Made by a program: the position numbers and the translations under genes. A DNA stretch of 64,000 nucleotides. It comes from Panorpa germanica. Taxonomy: Eukaryota > Arthropoda > Insecta > Mecoptera > Panorpidae. Numbering within the stretch: the stretch's first letter is position 1; each line of letters starts with the position of its first letter. The DNA is taken from NCBI GenBank assembly GCA_963678705.1, contig OY783204.1, positions 16,688,759 through 16,752,758 on the forward strand, written 5' to 3'. The notes under the pieces are model-generated. The model made no database searches and had not been told where the DNA came from. It was given only the letters and a program-made list of their open reading frames with translations. Shown piece by piece: positions 33,710-46,017 of the stretch.

Positions 33710-36700
33710 ATGTATAAAAATACTTGTATAATGCAATGGAACTGCCGCAGTTTAAAATCCAAATTGATAAATCTTAAACAACTAGTTTTTGAAAATAATA
33801 TTGAAATAATCGCGCTCTCGGAAACCTGGCTTGATCCATCTTATAAAATCAAATGGAGAAATATGGAACTAGTAAGAGCAGATAGAAATAACAACGGTGG
33901 AGGCGTTGCTCTAGTAATAAACCACAACATTTTTATTGACAGAATTTTAATTCCTCTCTCAGCAAAAATTAAATGGGGTGATGGGCATATTAATGTTGTA
34001 TCTCTTTATGCCCCAGCAACAGCATCTAGTACTACAGGAATATTGAATACAATATTAAGATCTATTCCAGAACCAAGGCTAATTCTAGGTGACTGGAATG
34101 CTAAAGCCATTGCTTGGGGAAACACCTATGACTGTCCAAGGGGTAAAATTATATGTCAGGTGATGGACAATAACAATATGATGTTCCTTAATGATGGTTC
34201 TCCTACTCGAATCAACATCCATTCAGAAACAGCGTCAGCAATTGATTTATCATGGGCAACCCCATCTCTTGGTAGCCAACTTTCATGGAACGTAATGGAG
34301 GATCAACTAGGTTCTGATCACGCCATTATACTTATGAATGGGGCACAAATTGGTCAATCAAGCAGAGGCAAGGAAAGATTTAAATTAAATATTGTACCAA
34401 ATACAATCGACTGGGACAATTTCTCTAACCAAATAGAAGCAGACTTATTGGCAAACCAAATTCAGTCCAATACTACGCTGGAAAAAAAGTATAATTACCT
34501 CATTGACTCAATTGAGTCTGCAGCTAAAAAGTGGGGGAAAAATATTGCAAACAATAAAATCTCAAAATATCCGCCAAATCCTTGGTGGGATGATGAATGC
34601 AAAGAGGCTGTGCAAAACAGAAAAAGAGCCTACAGAAGATACCACCGAAATAGTTCTGAAACAAATAAAGTAGCTTTAAAAAAAGTAGAATCTGAAACGA
34701 CCAACTTACTAAAGTTCAAGAAAAGACAAGCTTGGAGAAACCTTGCCGAAGAGTTAAACCATAATTTAACTACTAAACAATTATGATGAAAAATTAATAA
34801 GATGAGAGGTTCAGGAAAATGCACGAAAACAATTTCACCTAACAGTGAGGACTTGTTATGTGAACTTTCACAAGTAATAGCACCGCCCTGGGTACCTGAG
34901 CAAAAAAGCGTACTATATGGAGCAACTCAAGACGACTCTAGTAAAATGATGATTAAAGAAGTAGAAATGTGGGAGCTACAATCTCACTTTATAATGACGA
35001 AAACAACCACGCCCGGTCCAGATGGAATATCTTATGAAATGTTAGGCCATCTCCCATCAATCGCTTAAAACTTATTATTAAACATATACAACACAATTTT
35101 GGAAGAAGAACTAATTCCTGAGTCCTGGAAAAATACTCAGATTGTTCCCAATATTAAAAATAGATAAGCCAGTAAATCAACCGACCTCATATAGACCTAT
35201 AACTCTCATTAATTGCTGCAGAAAAGTCTTTGAGAAAATATTGAAAACGAGATTAGAACATTGGTTAGATTCTAAGTCGTTAATACCAAAGCAAATTTTA
35301 GGCTGTAGAAGAGGTAGAAGTACCAGGGATGGCATAGTTGCATTATCAGCTAGAATTGAAGCAGGAAAAAACAAAGGCAACGTATCAATGGCCTGTTTTG
35401 TAGATATCAAAGCAGCTTTCGATAATGTAAACATCAATTTTTTATTAAGGCAATTATATGTAATAGGAGTACCGAGGGTAATAATTAATATACTAAAGAA
35501 TTTACTAAGTGGCAGGAAAACTCAACTATGGTTTAATGGATTATTATCGGACTGGAGACTATGTTCTAAAGGCATTCCACAAGGCTCAGCACTAAGTCCT
35601 CTTCTCTTTAATATGATGGTTAGGTCAATAAAACCGTATCTCAACCCAACAATATCATGGATATCATATGTGGATGACTTAGTTTTCTTATCACAAGAAA
35701 ATACTACAGAGGAGACTGGAAAACAAATGCAAAAGATTGTAAATAACTTAGAGAAATGGCTTAATGGTGCTTGTTTAGAAGCATCAACAGAAAAATCTAA
35801 ACTAATGATTTTTAACATGAGTTCAAAAATATCACAGCCACCTATAATAACTCTAGGTAAACAAAAATTGGAATACACAAATAATTATATATACTTAGGA
35901 TTTCCATTTTCCACAAATAAATCCGAAAAATCAATAATACTCAATATTAAAAAGAAAGCTGAACCTGCAATCAATATACTCAAAATGTTTGCTGGACAAA
36001 GATGGGGACTAAATACATCTTCGCTACTAAATTTATATAAATCATTAGTCCGCCCTCATTTGGAGTATGGTGCAGAGGTACTAATAATGTGTAAAAAGAA
36101 TACAATAGAATCACTTGAAAAATTGCAATATAAAGCTTTAAGAATAGTATAAGGAGCTATCTGTACAACTCATACCCTTTCATTACTAGCAGAGGCTTGT
36201 ATGCCACCATTAAAAGAAAAATGGATAAAGAAAACGTCTTACTTTATGGCTAGCGCTTTAATGACAAATAACACATTAATAAGGGACGAACTTAACGAAT
36301 TATCAAGAACAGGTTCAAGAAGTCATGAGCTTAATGCAATTTGGATAAATGAAAAAAGGAAATGGACAGAAAGAGGAACCCCAGTAGAAATACCAATTTT
36401 CGAATTAGATTATTATTACTCAGGTAGAGGAACTCCTGCAAACATAACTATTGGCAAGGAGCTAAATATGAGTAACATATTACCTGAGCTAATAACTATA
36501 GACTTACAACAAAAATTAGATCAACAATTCCCGAATTATACAAAATTATATACTGACGGCTCAAAAGAAGCAGATGGAGTGGGTGCAGCAGTAGTAGATA
36601 TTAACAATAGCAGAATTTACAAGCTTCATAATCAAGCATCCATATATACAGCTGAGTTATGTGCTATAGATCTAGCTGTGGATCAAATCATTACTGATGA

Positions 36701-37389
36701 CAGAGACAGCACTTTAATATTATCCGACTCGTTATCAGTCATACAGTCCTTAAGCAGTAAGGGAATCAATACAAAATTAGACAACAAAATTTATTATGTC
36801 AAAGAAAAAATAAATAGGGTAATAGATAAGGGGCGAAATATTAAACTAATTTGGATACCGTCACATAAGGGAATTAAGGGAAATGAAAAAGCTGATCAAA
36901 TGGCCAAGGTAGCTACTTCCTGTGATAAATATATTTCATTTTTTATAAAATCAGACATGAAAGCAGAATTAGAAAAGAATGAAATGAAAAATTGGCAAGA
37001 CAAGTGGGATAATTCTGATAAAGGTATAATTCTATACAATACAACCAATACTGAGACGTAAGCCATGGTTTGCCAAACTAAAATGGCCAAGAAGATTAAT
37101 GACAATGTCCTCAAGACTAAGAATGAATCATACTGGAGCTCCGAAACATCTAGCAAGAAACAAAATCATTCCAAACTCTAAATGCGAATGTGGTGAAGAA
37201 GAGGCAGACCCTGACCACATTCTGTGGCAATGTAAAAATACATCAATGGCAAGAAATGGACTCCAAAGGGCGGTGCTACAGACTTCGCAGACGCTTCCTG
37301 TTATCACCGCTTTTTTGATTGAGAAACCGAGATTTATAACTGCAGTAGCCATGAATAGATCATTCTTGTTATCTGGGTATAATATATAA
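33710..37389 (+). pseudogene. I-type LINE ORF2 (endonuclease-RT-RNase H), unit 2, multiply broken
   Basis: Domains in order: AP endonuclease (QWNCRSL, LSETWL, GDWNAKAIAWG, GSDHAII), RT (SYRPITLIN, GIPQGSALSPLLF, catalytic YVDD at 35667-35678), RNase H (YTDGSK, TAELCAIDLA, SDSLSVIQSL, GNEKADQMAK), and a C-terminal CECGEEEADPDHILWQC zinc motif. Lesions visible against the unit 4 copy are two adjacent TGA codons at about 34784-34789, TAA at about 35066, a 1-base insertion at about 35150 and TAA at about 36150. A further frameshift lies near 37060. Non-functional. Confidence 0.88.
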
Positions 37390-37477
37390 GAAGAGACAGA
37401 ATAGTATTAGGGGCGATAAAAGGCTACGTGCCTACGAAGCCCAAAAATCTATAATTAAAAAAAAAACCTCCACCACA

Positions 37478-37859
37478 GAGCGCCTCCTTCCTGCACCCTC
37501 CCTAAGCATCGTCGGTCCTAAGAGTACAGACTAAAGCTTTGCCCCGTCGCAAAGCGACGTGTATATAATATTTGTGCTTAAATAAAAATTATTTGATAAA
37601 TTGAACTTAATGCAAAATATTATTTTTGAGTAATTTTCGCTAAAATATATATTTTTTCAAATCTATGTTCCTTTATTTTGTTTTAAAATTATAATTATTC
37701 TTAGTTAAGCGCTATATTGAACAATGTCCAGTTCCCCACCCCTAAACACCAATCATCATCGCTTGGCTCCAGTCCATCTCTGAGCACCGTCCTCCTTAAA
37801 GAATTTTTACAGCGCCCGCGCTTTAGCACTATAATTAAATAATCCTGCGCTTATAATTA
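37478..37859. other. Spacer after I-LINE, unit 2
   Basis: GC-richer than its surroundings, with no ORF recognised. Also present in unit 3 (47405-47755) but deleted from unit 1. Confidence 0.45.
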
Positions 37860-38965
37860 ATCAATCCTGCCTCCACTTCTCCAAACTCGCGCCGCTACTG
37901 AGGGTAATTTTATTTCGCAAATGCACATACATAGTTTTTATTTTTTTAAATTTGATATTTGGGGCTATTGCCTATCTGCTGTCGTAGCACTCTGCCTGCC
38001 AACGCACCAAATATTAATCCAATGCTACTACTGCATGTAATTTGAATATCTAACATATAGAGAACTATTTTGCTTCTATTTAGTATACTACATGCTAAAT
38101 ATCATCGTTGTATTGTACCTGTATATTGTTCTTATATTCGGTATATCACCCCCTGCCCTGAGGTTACACTTAAGAAAATATAGTTCTCTTATATTTTCGT
38201 TACTAATATGTCATTTTATATCTGCATACTGAATTTCAGCTTTGTTTTTATATTTTTGCATTATTGCCCCCCATATACCGCCGCTACTGAACAAATTTGT
38301 CAAATCTTACCACGAATATCTATTTTGTTTGAATGTAAGAATATATATTCTATATTATAGCCTTTCATCTGTATATATTTCTGGTTTTTAGCCCCCGGCG
38401 CCCGCCACTACTGGAAATTTGTAGTTTTCTATGGTTTGTCTTTAATAACCATCTATAAAGGGTTTATTTATCAAATTTCAAAGTTCTAGCTCTTTTGCGA
38501 CATTGCCACATAAATTTGGCCCGCTACTGAATTTTAATTTTGGTGTTCTACTTACTGGCAAATATGTACAATTAGTGTGTCTATACATTTCCAAGTTAAT
38601 ATTTTCTTCCGGCGATGTTTTACGGTCAAAACACCCGCCGCAACTGGAAATTTTAGGTTTTCAACTTCTTTTTCTTCTTTACTGTCTAAAGCGAGCATAA
38701 CTATTCTAACATTGCCCCCCGAAATTCGCGCCGCTACTTTACTTAAATTTCGCATTTTTAATTATTGGAAAATGTGTAAAATTATTATTTCAGTACCCAC
38801 ATCAATTTTCAGATATCTGTCATTTCTTGTTCATGTAATATTTGCAAAAGTTCTTTTTTTTAAATTTCCAGTTTTTCCACATTTAATTCTTCCAGAGAAA
38901 TTCAGGGAAAATTACAGGAACGTAGAAAGTCTTAGAAATTTGTCCTCTACAAAATATCAAAATTA
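37860..38965. repeat. Degenerate CGCCGCTACTG-type repeat field, unit 2
   Basis: Same repeat field as 8876-9960. Its right edge continues into DNA that is interrupted by the Jockey LINE in unit 1. Confidence 0.6.
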
Positions 38966-39034
38966 AAACTTTTCAGGCGCCGTTTAGAAGATACTATATA
39001 AGATTTTGGTACCGGATAAATATCGTTCTATCAT

Positions 39035-39036
<2 letters not shown>

Positions 39037-39097
<61 letters not shown>
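39037..39097. repeat. (TA)n microsatellite, unit 2
   Basis: About 30 TA dinucleotides without the adjacent LINE, showing that the tract predates or is independent of the unit 1 LINE tail. Confidence 0.95.
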
Positions 39098-39100
<3 letters not shown>

Positions 39101-40316
39101 TTCTTATGGGTATTTCATATAAACGGTGGAACATTTTGACAACTACGAACATTATAATAGGTAGATTGTTTTTTTTAATTTGTATAATATTAAAAAGTTG
39201 ACTGAGATATGATTACTTAAATTAGAAATTTGGAGTTTCATCTTTTTTACTTCATATGCAGGGTAGAGATAAATTCATTGTTTTTATATCTATTTTCTGT
39301 TCTTTATATATATACATAAATATATCATTTTACTAGAGCAATTTTTGGAAAATTGCCTGTTAGTGACAATCATTCTACAGAGAGGCAAAAATAAAAATAG
39401 AAAATGTAGAGACCCTCCATACATTATAGACCCAGTAAACAATTTGGTGAAGTGCCCTATTTAGTGACGTTTCTATCATTATTTCACTTCAATTATAGTT
39501 CGCATCAACTTTATCTTTATTTGTATTCCGATAGGTGCAGTAATTTCCCCATTTCTAGCCGATAAAGTAGACATTTTATATCAAAAAAATGTGAGAAACT
39601 GAACTATAAATGAACTCTTTTATGACAAAAAAATCATGACGCATCTTCAATATCATGTCAAAGTGACTCCAAAATGTTTACTGGGGAAGCTCAAAATAAA
39701 AGAAGGAAATCGAGATATTTAAGTTTGTTTGTGTTTTTTAATTATGTATTTTTCTATTCATAACATTGTATTTTGTACTGAAGAACAATTATATAGCATT
39801 CGTTATCTACAGAAGACCCCTAGACTGTAGGTTCATAGTATCCAAAAGGTTTTATCAGCTACAGTATTATATAACTTTTGATCATATTTACCCCCGAGTT
39901 AGTATCGCCATCTATGTTTCGCGAATTAAAAATGGCCAAGTATCGTTTCACCATAAATAAAGGAATTACTCTTTTTGAAAGTTACATCGGCGCCTCTTTT
40001 TTAAGAGGTAGGCTACATTACATAGACTACTTTACAACCCACTAATATTTTGAGTAATTAAATGTTATCGTTATCTTTATATCGTTAAATAGTTAGTTAT
40101 AACTCTATTGAATAATCTCCTGAAGGTTAGGTAGATAGAAGTAAATTAGGTTACAAGTAAAGTTAAGTAAAAGTCTGGGCAGAGCTCTAATAAGATTCGT
40201 TGCGCCCTGTGCTCGAAAACTGAATGGGATCTTACTTTCAATTTAGAAAAGAAAGTGTTGCCATATGATATGCCTACGTTAGCACTCTTTATTTAGGCAG
40301 AAGACTTGGAATTCAG
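39098..40316. other. Spacer after (TA)n, unit 2
   Basis: Starts with the right inverted-repeat arm (39119-39165). No gene recognised. Includes about 400 bp (about 39812-40205) that is missing from unit 1. Confidence 0.5.
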
Positions 40317-41074
40317 CATAGTCGAACTAAAGGATAACGACTTAAAATAATAAAGGATTCTAACAAATGAATAATAATATTTGTATGGTAACAATGCAAT
40401 AGCACGTGTGATTAATCTTAAAAGCAATATATACTCGTATATTTTTTACATATTGAGTGAGTTTGTGATCTCAATTTTTAGGGGTCGTTTTTTTAATTTT
40501 TGAATAAAATATAGATTAATACGTGTATGTGTATATTGGCCTGTCTATTTTTTTAATAAACAAACGATTATGAAAACATAGCTATTTAAAATTAGAATTT
40601 CATTTTTGCCGCTTGTATTATTTCTGCGTATGAAGTCACAGCAGAAATAAATAATCGAGATTATTTTTCTTTTTTCACAACAATTATAATATTAAAACTT
40701 GATGGGATGCAAGACCTAACTATTAGCAATCACTGACATATTCTATGCATCTGTGTTGTATAAAAGAGATAGCCAATGTCGTATGTGATCGAATCTTCAA
40801 TAATTAAATGGTACAAAATGACTATTTTAGTTGTGAATTTATCCCATGATCGAGGTCCTTTATGAATATAAAATGTTGTGCGAAATTTGTTTTTAACAAA
40901 TATAATAAATAATTTATACATAAACTTGTTGATATTCCTTTTAATTTTAATTTAATTAAACAACGAACGACATTTCTTGACACACTGCTGAATATTGCTC
41001 ACATTAATTGGCTAATACAACCCTTCAAGTGTTTATCCACTTATAATTACGGAATTCGACAAATTTATTTACTT
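40317..41074 (+). repeat. Intra-unit direct repeat, second copy (unit 2)
   Basis: Counterpart of 28896-29614 and nearly identical to 21225-21981. Confidence 0.8.
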
Positions 41075-42849
41075 AGGAAGTTAGGTAGAAAAATTTGCAT
41101 AGGTTGTAAAGTTTAACCCTTTTAAAAATATGTATTTGATATTCAAGGTTGTATAAATTTTTACGGGGGATCGTTGATCGTTAAACTTCTCAGGCTGCAG
41201 TATAGTTCACATACAATAGGCAACGCCGCCATATAAACTGACTAGACCATTTCAGGTAATAATTTGCATACAAACTTTATTGGATTTTTTTATTTTGTCG
41301 AAATTTGTAAAAAAAGAATTTTGTGAAAGCTACAATATTTATAATCCTTTTTAAATAATTTGTAAATAATGTCGTTCGCCCAATCCTCAATATGTTGCCA
41401 TTTTTCTTTTAGGATATTCTAATTACAATGATCATCTATCCTATATTACATATATTCTATAATATCTATTTTATTGATTGAATTATTCTGTTGAATTCTG
41501 TCTTGATTCTTTTGTGTTCTAAATGGTTGTACGGTAAGCTTAACATGTTACCAAATTTGTTGGGATCATTGATATGTTTTTGTGTAAGCCTACCATTATC
41601 TTTGTTGAACTATTAATGGTTTTCAGTTTTTCATATGCGGTATATTGTTCATCAGAGTTGCTTTTCAATTATTGTTCTTAACGGTTCTAAATATACTTCA
41701 ATTGGCACGAGTGTACTGCCATCTTACTTTGTTTTGTTACATAAAGTGAGCACTGAGATATTATAAAAGATTTCCCATCATGTGAACCATACCGCTGTCT
41801 GATAAATTTATAATTATATTTGTACATAATGAATTTAACCCAGAAAATATAACTCTAGTTCAGGGTCGAACTCGAAGAGACAGCAGTATCAAGCTATTTA
41901 ATAAGATGTGACAAACATTGTTCTAAATTGCAAGCAAGTTGTGCAATTTGCCTAACTAATCTCTCACATTTCTCCATTATATTGTTGCAATCTTGTAAGA
42001 CACAGACTCTGTACTCTGTGCGAATAAGTGTGCCCCCGTGATCTTTACACTATTTAAATATGTACCGTTTAAAACATTTTCAAAATCTGGCCTGAACTTT
42101 CTTCAATTTGTTGACTTTGTAAGAAATATTTAGTTAAAGGATAGTTTCGAAGACCTCGCAAATTTTACTTTTTGAAAGTTTTTTTGAAAGGCGGTGGTCT
42201 AGAGCTCAAAAATTTAACGCATTTTGAGAATTGTTTTTTTTTTAACAACAATAATGATAAAAGATATTTCAACTTATTAAGCTCATTATTAGTTCAGTCA
42301 TATTAGTACATGGCAAAGCCTTTACAATACTTATCGTTATATTTAAGAAGTCCATGTCCAATGTCCGTATCCACCACGGCCTATCTTCGACAACATATGG
42401 TTATTACCGTTGCAAGCAATTATGACTAGATACAATTGATTTCCACTTGCGCAATGGCTACAGAAGTGTTAATCAGGCTCTGCTAATATCACTGTAAGAT
42501 ATCATCCATATTGTCATGTTATGAGAGGTCCAATGTTCACGCTACGAGTCTTATCAACTATATATGAGTATTAAAATAACGTTCGGAAAGTGGATTCGAT
42601 CCCCGTTTTATATTTATTTCCAAAACTATATGACCGTGAGATTCCTCCATTTAGTCAACTCAAAACAACGCTCAAAAACGCGTTGTGTAAAGCTTCTAAA
42701 AGTTAGAAATAACATTAATTATCATTTTATTTCGATTGATCATTTTAAAAAAAATTGACTATTTTCAAAATAATAGTAATTATATTAAGTAGGATTTTGA
42801 AAATTGAGTTCGTTAAATTAAAATTAGATTACTTTTAGCATTTTTCTCA
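41075..42849 (+). other. Block upstream of giant-like copy 3
   Basis: Conserved upstream DNA without recognised genes. It holds about 330 bp (about 41278-41605) that is also present before copy 4 but lost before copy 2, so copies may differ in distal control sequence. Confidence 0.5.
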
Positions 42850-42937
42850 CGATCCAATTATTAAAAATTAATATTATTTTTGAATATTTTTGCAAAATAT
42901 CAATCATAAACTCTTTTACGACGCAGGTATCAATATT

Positions 42938-43005
42938 CGTCCTGATTGGACGGCTTAAGTGACCAGTGGGTATATAAACCCCTTCTATTTTGAAAAAAAA
43001 TCAGT
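42938..43005 (+). promoter_or_regulatory. Core promoter of giant-like copy 3
   Basis: Inverted repeat CGTCC-TGATT-GGACG (42938-42952), TATATAAA (42971-42978) and TCAGT (43001-43005) at the same spacing as in the other copies. Confidence 0.75.
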
Positions 43006-44511
43006 TTTATATAACCTAGTACACGTTACTGAGACCTCCGCATATTATCCATTGCAAATAAATTTTGTGATTTTATTTTAAGTGAAACGCGTGTTAAGTG
43101 TGTTCATAAACATTAAATTTTCTATCACCAGTTCAGATGTAAGTGTTTTTTTAATTTAACTATTATTATTGTTTGTTTTTCTTAAGTAAATTGTCTCATA
43201 GGTGATATATGTAACCAGTATAAATTAATTACTAAAAAAGTACGATTTTATCAATATGTAGGATACTTTATCATGGTTATGGACAGTGGCTAAGCTAGGT
43301 ACCAAAGGCCCCGGTGTAAAAAGAAACTGGGGCCCTAACTAAACTGTTTAGGTTTTATCAAGTCAAAATATATATAAATAGCTTAAAAATACAGAACTAC
43401 TAGTTTATCATCAGCTCTTTATCGTGCACTGAATGCCACGGCAAAACTACTTACTATGTGAGCCTAGGTTCTACACGTGAAGAGTTTAGGAACGTATACT
43501 TGGATTAGTAATATTGGTATTAAGCAATAAAACAAAGTAAATCAAAAGGTTTATGCACGTATGTATGTACAACACTTTATTGTGCATAAAACATTAATTA
43601 AGTATATTACACACCGAGGGAAGAAAGTAGGACATTTCAACCCGCGTGTAAAACTGACTCCGTTAGAATTGGCAAACACGCGGACTGGAATATCTTACTT
43701 TCTTCGCTGGCATGTATACTATTTTTCACCATATTTGTAACCGAAATTTTAAATTTCTGCCACTGTTTTGGGAGGTTTAAAAGTAACTCATAAAATGTTT
43801 CACTCATGTAAATCAGATCTGTTCGATCACGATCATTGTTTGCAAGACTCAGGAATACGAGCACCGGTTATTACTGCATACCTCACAACAATGCTTAGCT
43901 GGTCTACCTTCGATAAATCTTAATCTAAACTGTTCTTTTTATAAAATGAAATAAAAACTGTGATTTCTCATAAGCCTCAATGTTAAATTAAAAAATTCAA
44001 AGTTCAATATATTTTTACTGGTTCGCTGCAGTTTTTCTAAAATTTAACGAGATCATTATCTTATTATAATCTAGTAATACGCCAAATTTTAGAAAATATT
44101 AAACGCTAACTCTCTGACCGACAGTACTACCTTAAAGTCGTGTTGCACCCTATTTCATTTACATTCCAAAGGTGGGAGAATTTTTAGCTAGTACAATACG
44201 AGGTTTGCTGGTCAGTGTCCGAGGGCCCCCTGAGCTTGAGGGCCTAGCTACGCCAGTGGTTATGGACCTATAGGTTTCATTTTACATTTTAATACTTCAT
44301 TATGTCATAGTTCTTCATAGTACCTCTTCACCCATAGTTCTACATGATACATATCTTAGTTGAACAGTTTACATATAATTTTTGATATAACTTAAAACAA
44401 TATTTTTTATTTGTACTAAAAGTGTTTGCTGGTTTTTAGATTTAGCTTTTCATGATATGATTTTACTTTTTTGTACTAAATATATTTATTAATATGTATT
44501 TGATTTTACAG
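43003..44511 (+). other. Exon 1 and intron of giant-like copy 3
   Basis: Exon 1 at 43003-43138, donor GTAAGT at 43139, acceptor AG at 44510-44511. The intron contains the hAT element without the nested mariner. Confidence 0.75.
43284..44258. mobile_element. hAT-like element without nested mariner, copy 3
   Basis: 975 bp with the same ends and GTTATGGA flanks. At about 43557-43570 the sequence reads GCACGTATGTATGTACAAC. This equals the mariner-less site predicted from units 1 and 2 (one TA) apart from one base, so the nested element is absent here. Confidence 0.82.
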
Positions 44512-44533
44512 ATTACGTTCAAGAAAAACAACC

Positions 44534-45298
44534 ATGTTTCCAGTTTTTTATAATCCTTTAACTGAGCCGTTGGACCTGTCTTGTCCGCGTCGTAGTGATA
44601 GTGTTGAAACACACAAATCGCCATGCCCGCCGATTAGCTCTCAGTCATTAGAGCAAGGATCTAATAATCCTGAATCTTCAAGAACTTCCCCTAACGAAGA
44701 CAAACCTACGACTCACACGATAAACAATATGGCAACGCAAGGTCCACTGCCACTATATCCGGATATGTTTTTCCATCAGCAGATTCAGAATCATTTCTTT
44801 CCACATACCATTGCTCACCAAATGCCCCAAATGGACACTCCAAAAAGAAACTTAGAAACACCTGAGTTAGAATCGGTAGCTACTTCGAGTTCAACGTCGA
44901 ACAGTCGTAAAAGACCATCTTATTTTAATGCTGAAGATAATGAAGAATATATCAAGTTTCGAGAAGCGGAAATGGCCAAAATAAATGCTTTGAATGGGGG
45001 TCAACCCACAGTCACAAACCCTAAAATGCGTCGAACTGTTCCTTCAGAAGGTGACGCTGATAACAGTTCCAACCCTAAAAAGGATCCAGCTTATTACGAG
45101 CGACGAATGAAGAATAATGCATCTGCTAAAAGATCTAGAGACAAAAGAAGAATTCATGAACACGAATCAACCATCCGCATTAAGTTCTTAGAGAATGACA
45201 ATGCGAAGCTTCGTGCTGAAAATAATGCATTACGAGAGCAAATAGAGAGGCATCAGAAATCAGAATTAAACCATGTTCCATCTTCCAAAATAGAGTGA
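44534..45298 (+). CDS. gt-like: Giant-like bZIP transcription factor, copy 3 (254 aa, short type)
   Basis: PLDLS at 12-16 and a single QSLEQGSNNPESS repeat (37-64). The next region is rewritten (NMATQGPLPLYPDMFF) before rejoining the shared FFPHTIAHQMPQ stretch. A 42-bp in-frame loss removes RPFKNYPKDP and neighbours, giving RKRPSYFNAED. The bZIP starts at about residue 182; zipper positions are S212, L219, L226, L233 and H240. The C-terminus is IERHQKSELNHVPSSKIE instead of VFHLPK. TVTNPKMRRT is retained. Intact promoter, splice sites and AATAAA. DNA specificity is probably shared with copies 1 and 2 since the basic region is identical. Confidence 0.9.
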   Translation: MFPVFYNPLTEPLDLSCPRRSDSVETHKSPCPPISSQSLEQGSNNPESSRTSPNEDKPTTHTINNMATQGPLPLYPDMFFHQQIQNHFFPHTIAHQMPQMDTPKRNLETPELESVATSSSTSNSRKRPSYFNAEDNEEYIKFREAEMAKINALNGGQPTVTNPKMRRTVPSEGDADNSSNPKKDPAYYERRMKNNASAKRSRDKRRIHEHESTIRIKFLENDNAKLRAENNALREQIERHQKSELNHVPSSKIE

Positions 45299-45316
45299 AA
45301 TTATTTATCCATACTT

Positions 45317-45322
45317 AATAAA
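45317..45322 (+). promoter_or_regulatory. Poly(A) signal AATAAA, giant-like copy 3
   Basis: Same site as in the other copies, shortly after the stop. Confidence 0.6.
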
Positions 45323-46017
45323 TAAGTGTTAAGTTTTAAATTAAAGACATCAATTTTTGGACTTTGGCAACATTGCCTATAAGAATTTTATACTGCCCAG
45401 TAAATTGATAGTGTGATATATCATGTGACTTTTTAATTGATACTGTTCTATATTTAAAAAATATCTAAAAAATTATATGTATATCATATTTTCAGAAATG
45501 TATTATTTAAAACACAATAAAATCAAATAATCAAATATCTGGGAATAATCATTTGTATACCTTGAGTTTTGGATTACATTTTGAGAAAGAATTTTTTAAA
45601 GTAAATAATTGTTACATAAACCGTTCTGTTGTTTTAAATATAATGACGTCATTTATTTTATAAGGTAATGGTGGCAAATGCAAAAGTTTTGAAAAGCATA
45701 ATACAATAAAATATATATTCAAGTCGTCATATCATCGAAGTATATGTGTAACAATTGTTGCGGCGATTTAGGCGCTGCAGTTCACATTAAATAAAACTAC
45801 GCATATTAGTATAGATAAAAGATATTATAAATTATCATAAAATCTACCTATTATAATGTTCGTGGTTGTCAAACTGTTCCACCGTTTATAACATAGTCGA
45901 ACTAAAGGATAACGACTTAAAATAATAAAGGATTCTAACAAATGAATAATAATATTTGTATGATAACAATGCGATGGCACGTGTGATTAATCTTAAAAGC
46001 AATATATATAATATTTA
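45323..46017. other. Post-gene spacer, unit 3
   Basis: Matches 4793-5480 with the left inverted-repeat arm (45843-45889) and a truncated direct repeat (45892-46007), then joins abruptly to the minus-strand element ORF, skipping about 1.5 kb present in units 1 and 2. Confidence 0.55.

Larger units (their letters stand above)
32569..37463 (+). mobile_element. I-group LINE (endonuclease, RT, RNase H), 5'-truncated, unit 2
   Basis: Flanked by a direct repeat AAACCTCCACCACA (32555-32568 and 37464-37477) and ending in an A-run. Unit 3 shows the empty site, with AAACCTCCACCACA followed directly by GAGCGCC (about 47392-47412). ORF1 is already open at the first base of the element, so the 5' end is truncated. 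RNase H after the RT places it in the I/Loa-type group rather than with the Jockey element of unit 1. Confidence 0.92.
23531..42849 (+). repeat. Tandem array unit 2
   Basis: Second copy of the unit, about 19.3 kb. It closely matches unit 1 through the gene, intron transposons and minus-strand element ORF. It lacks the Jockey/BEL-Pao insertion and instead carries an I-group LINE at 32569-37463. Its upstream block has about 330 bp (about 41278-41605) that are missing from the equivalent block at about 22252. Confidence 0.93.

Noticed and set aside
35177-35878. Minus-strand ORFs antisense to the I-type LINE RT (also 62248-62949 and 32553-32849)
   Set aside because: Shadows of the real + strand RT and ORF1; conserved only because the LINE copies are.
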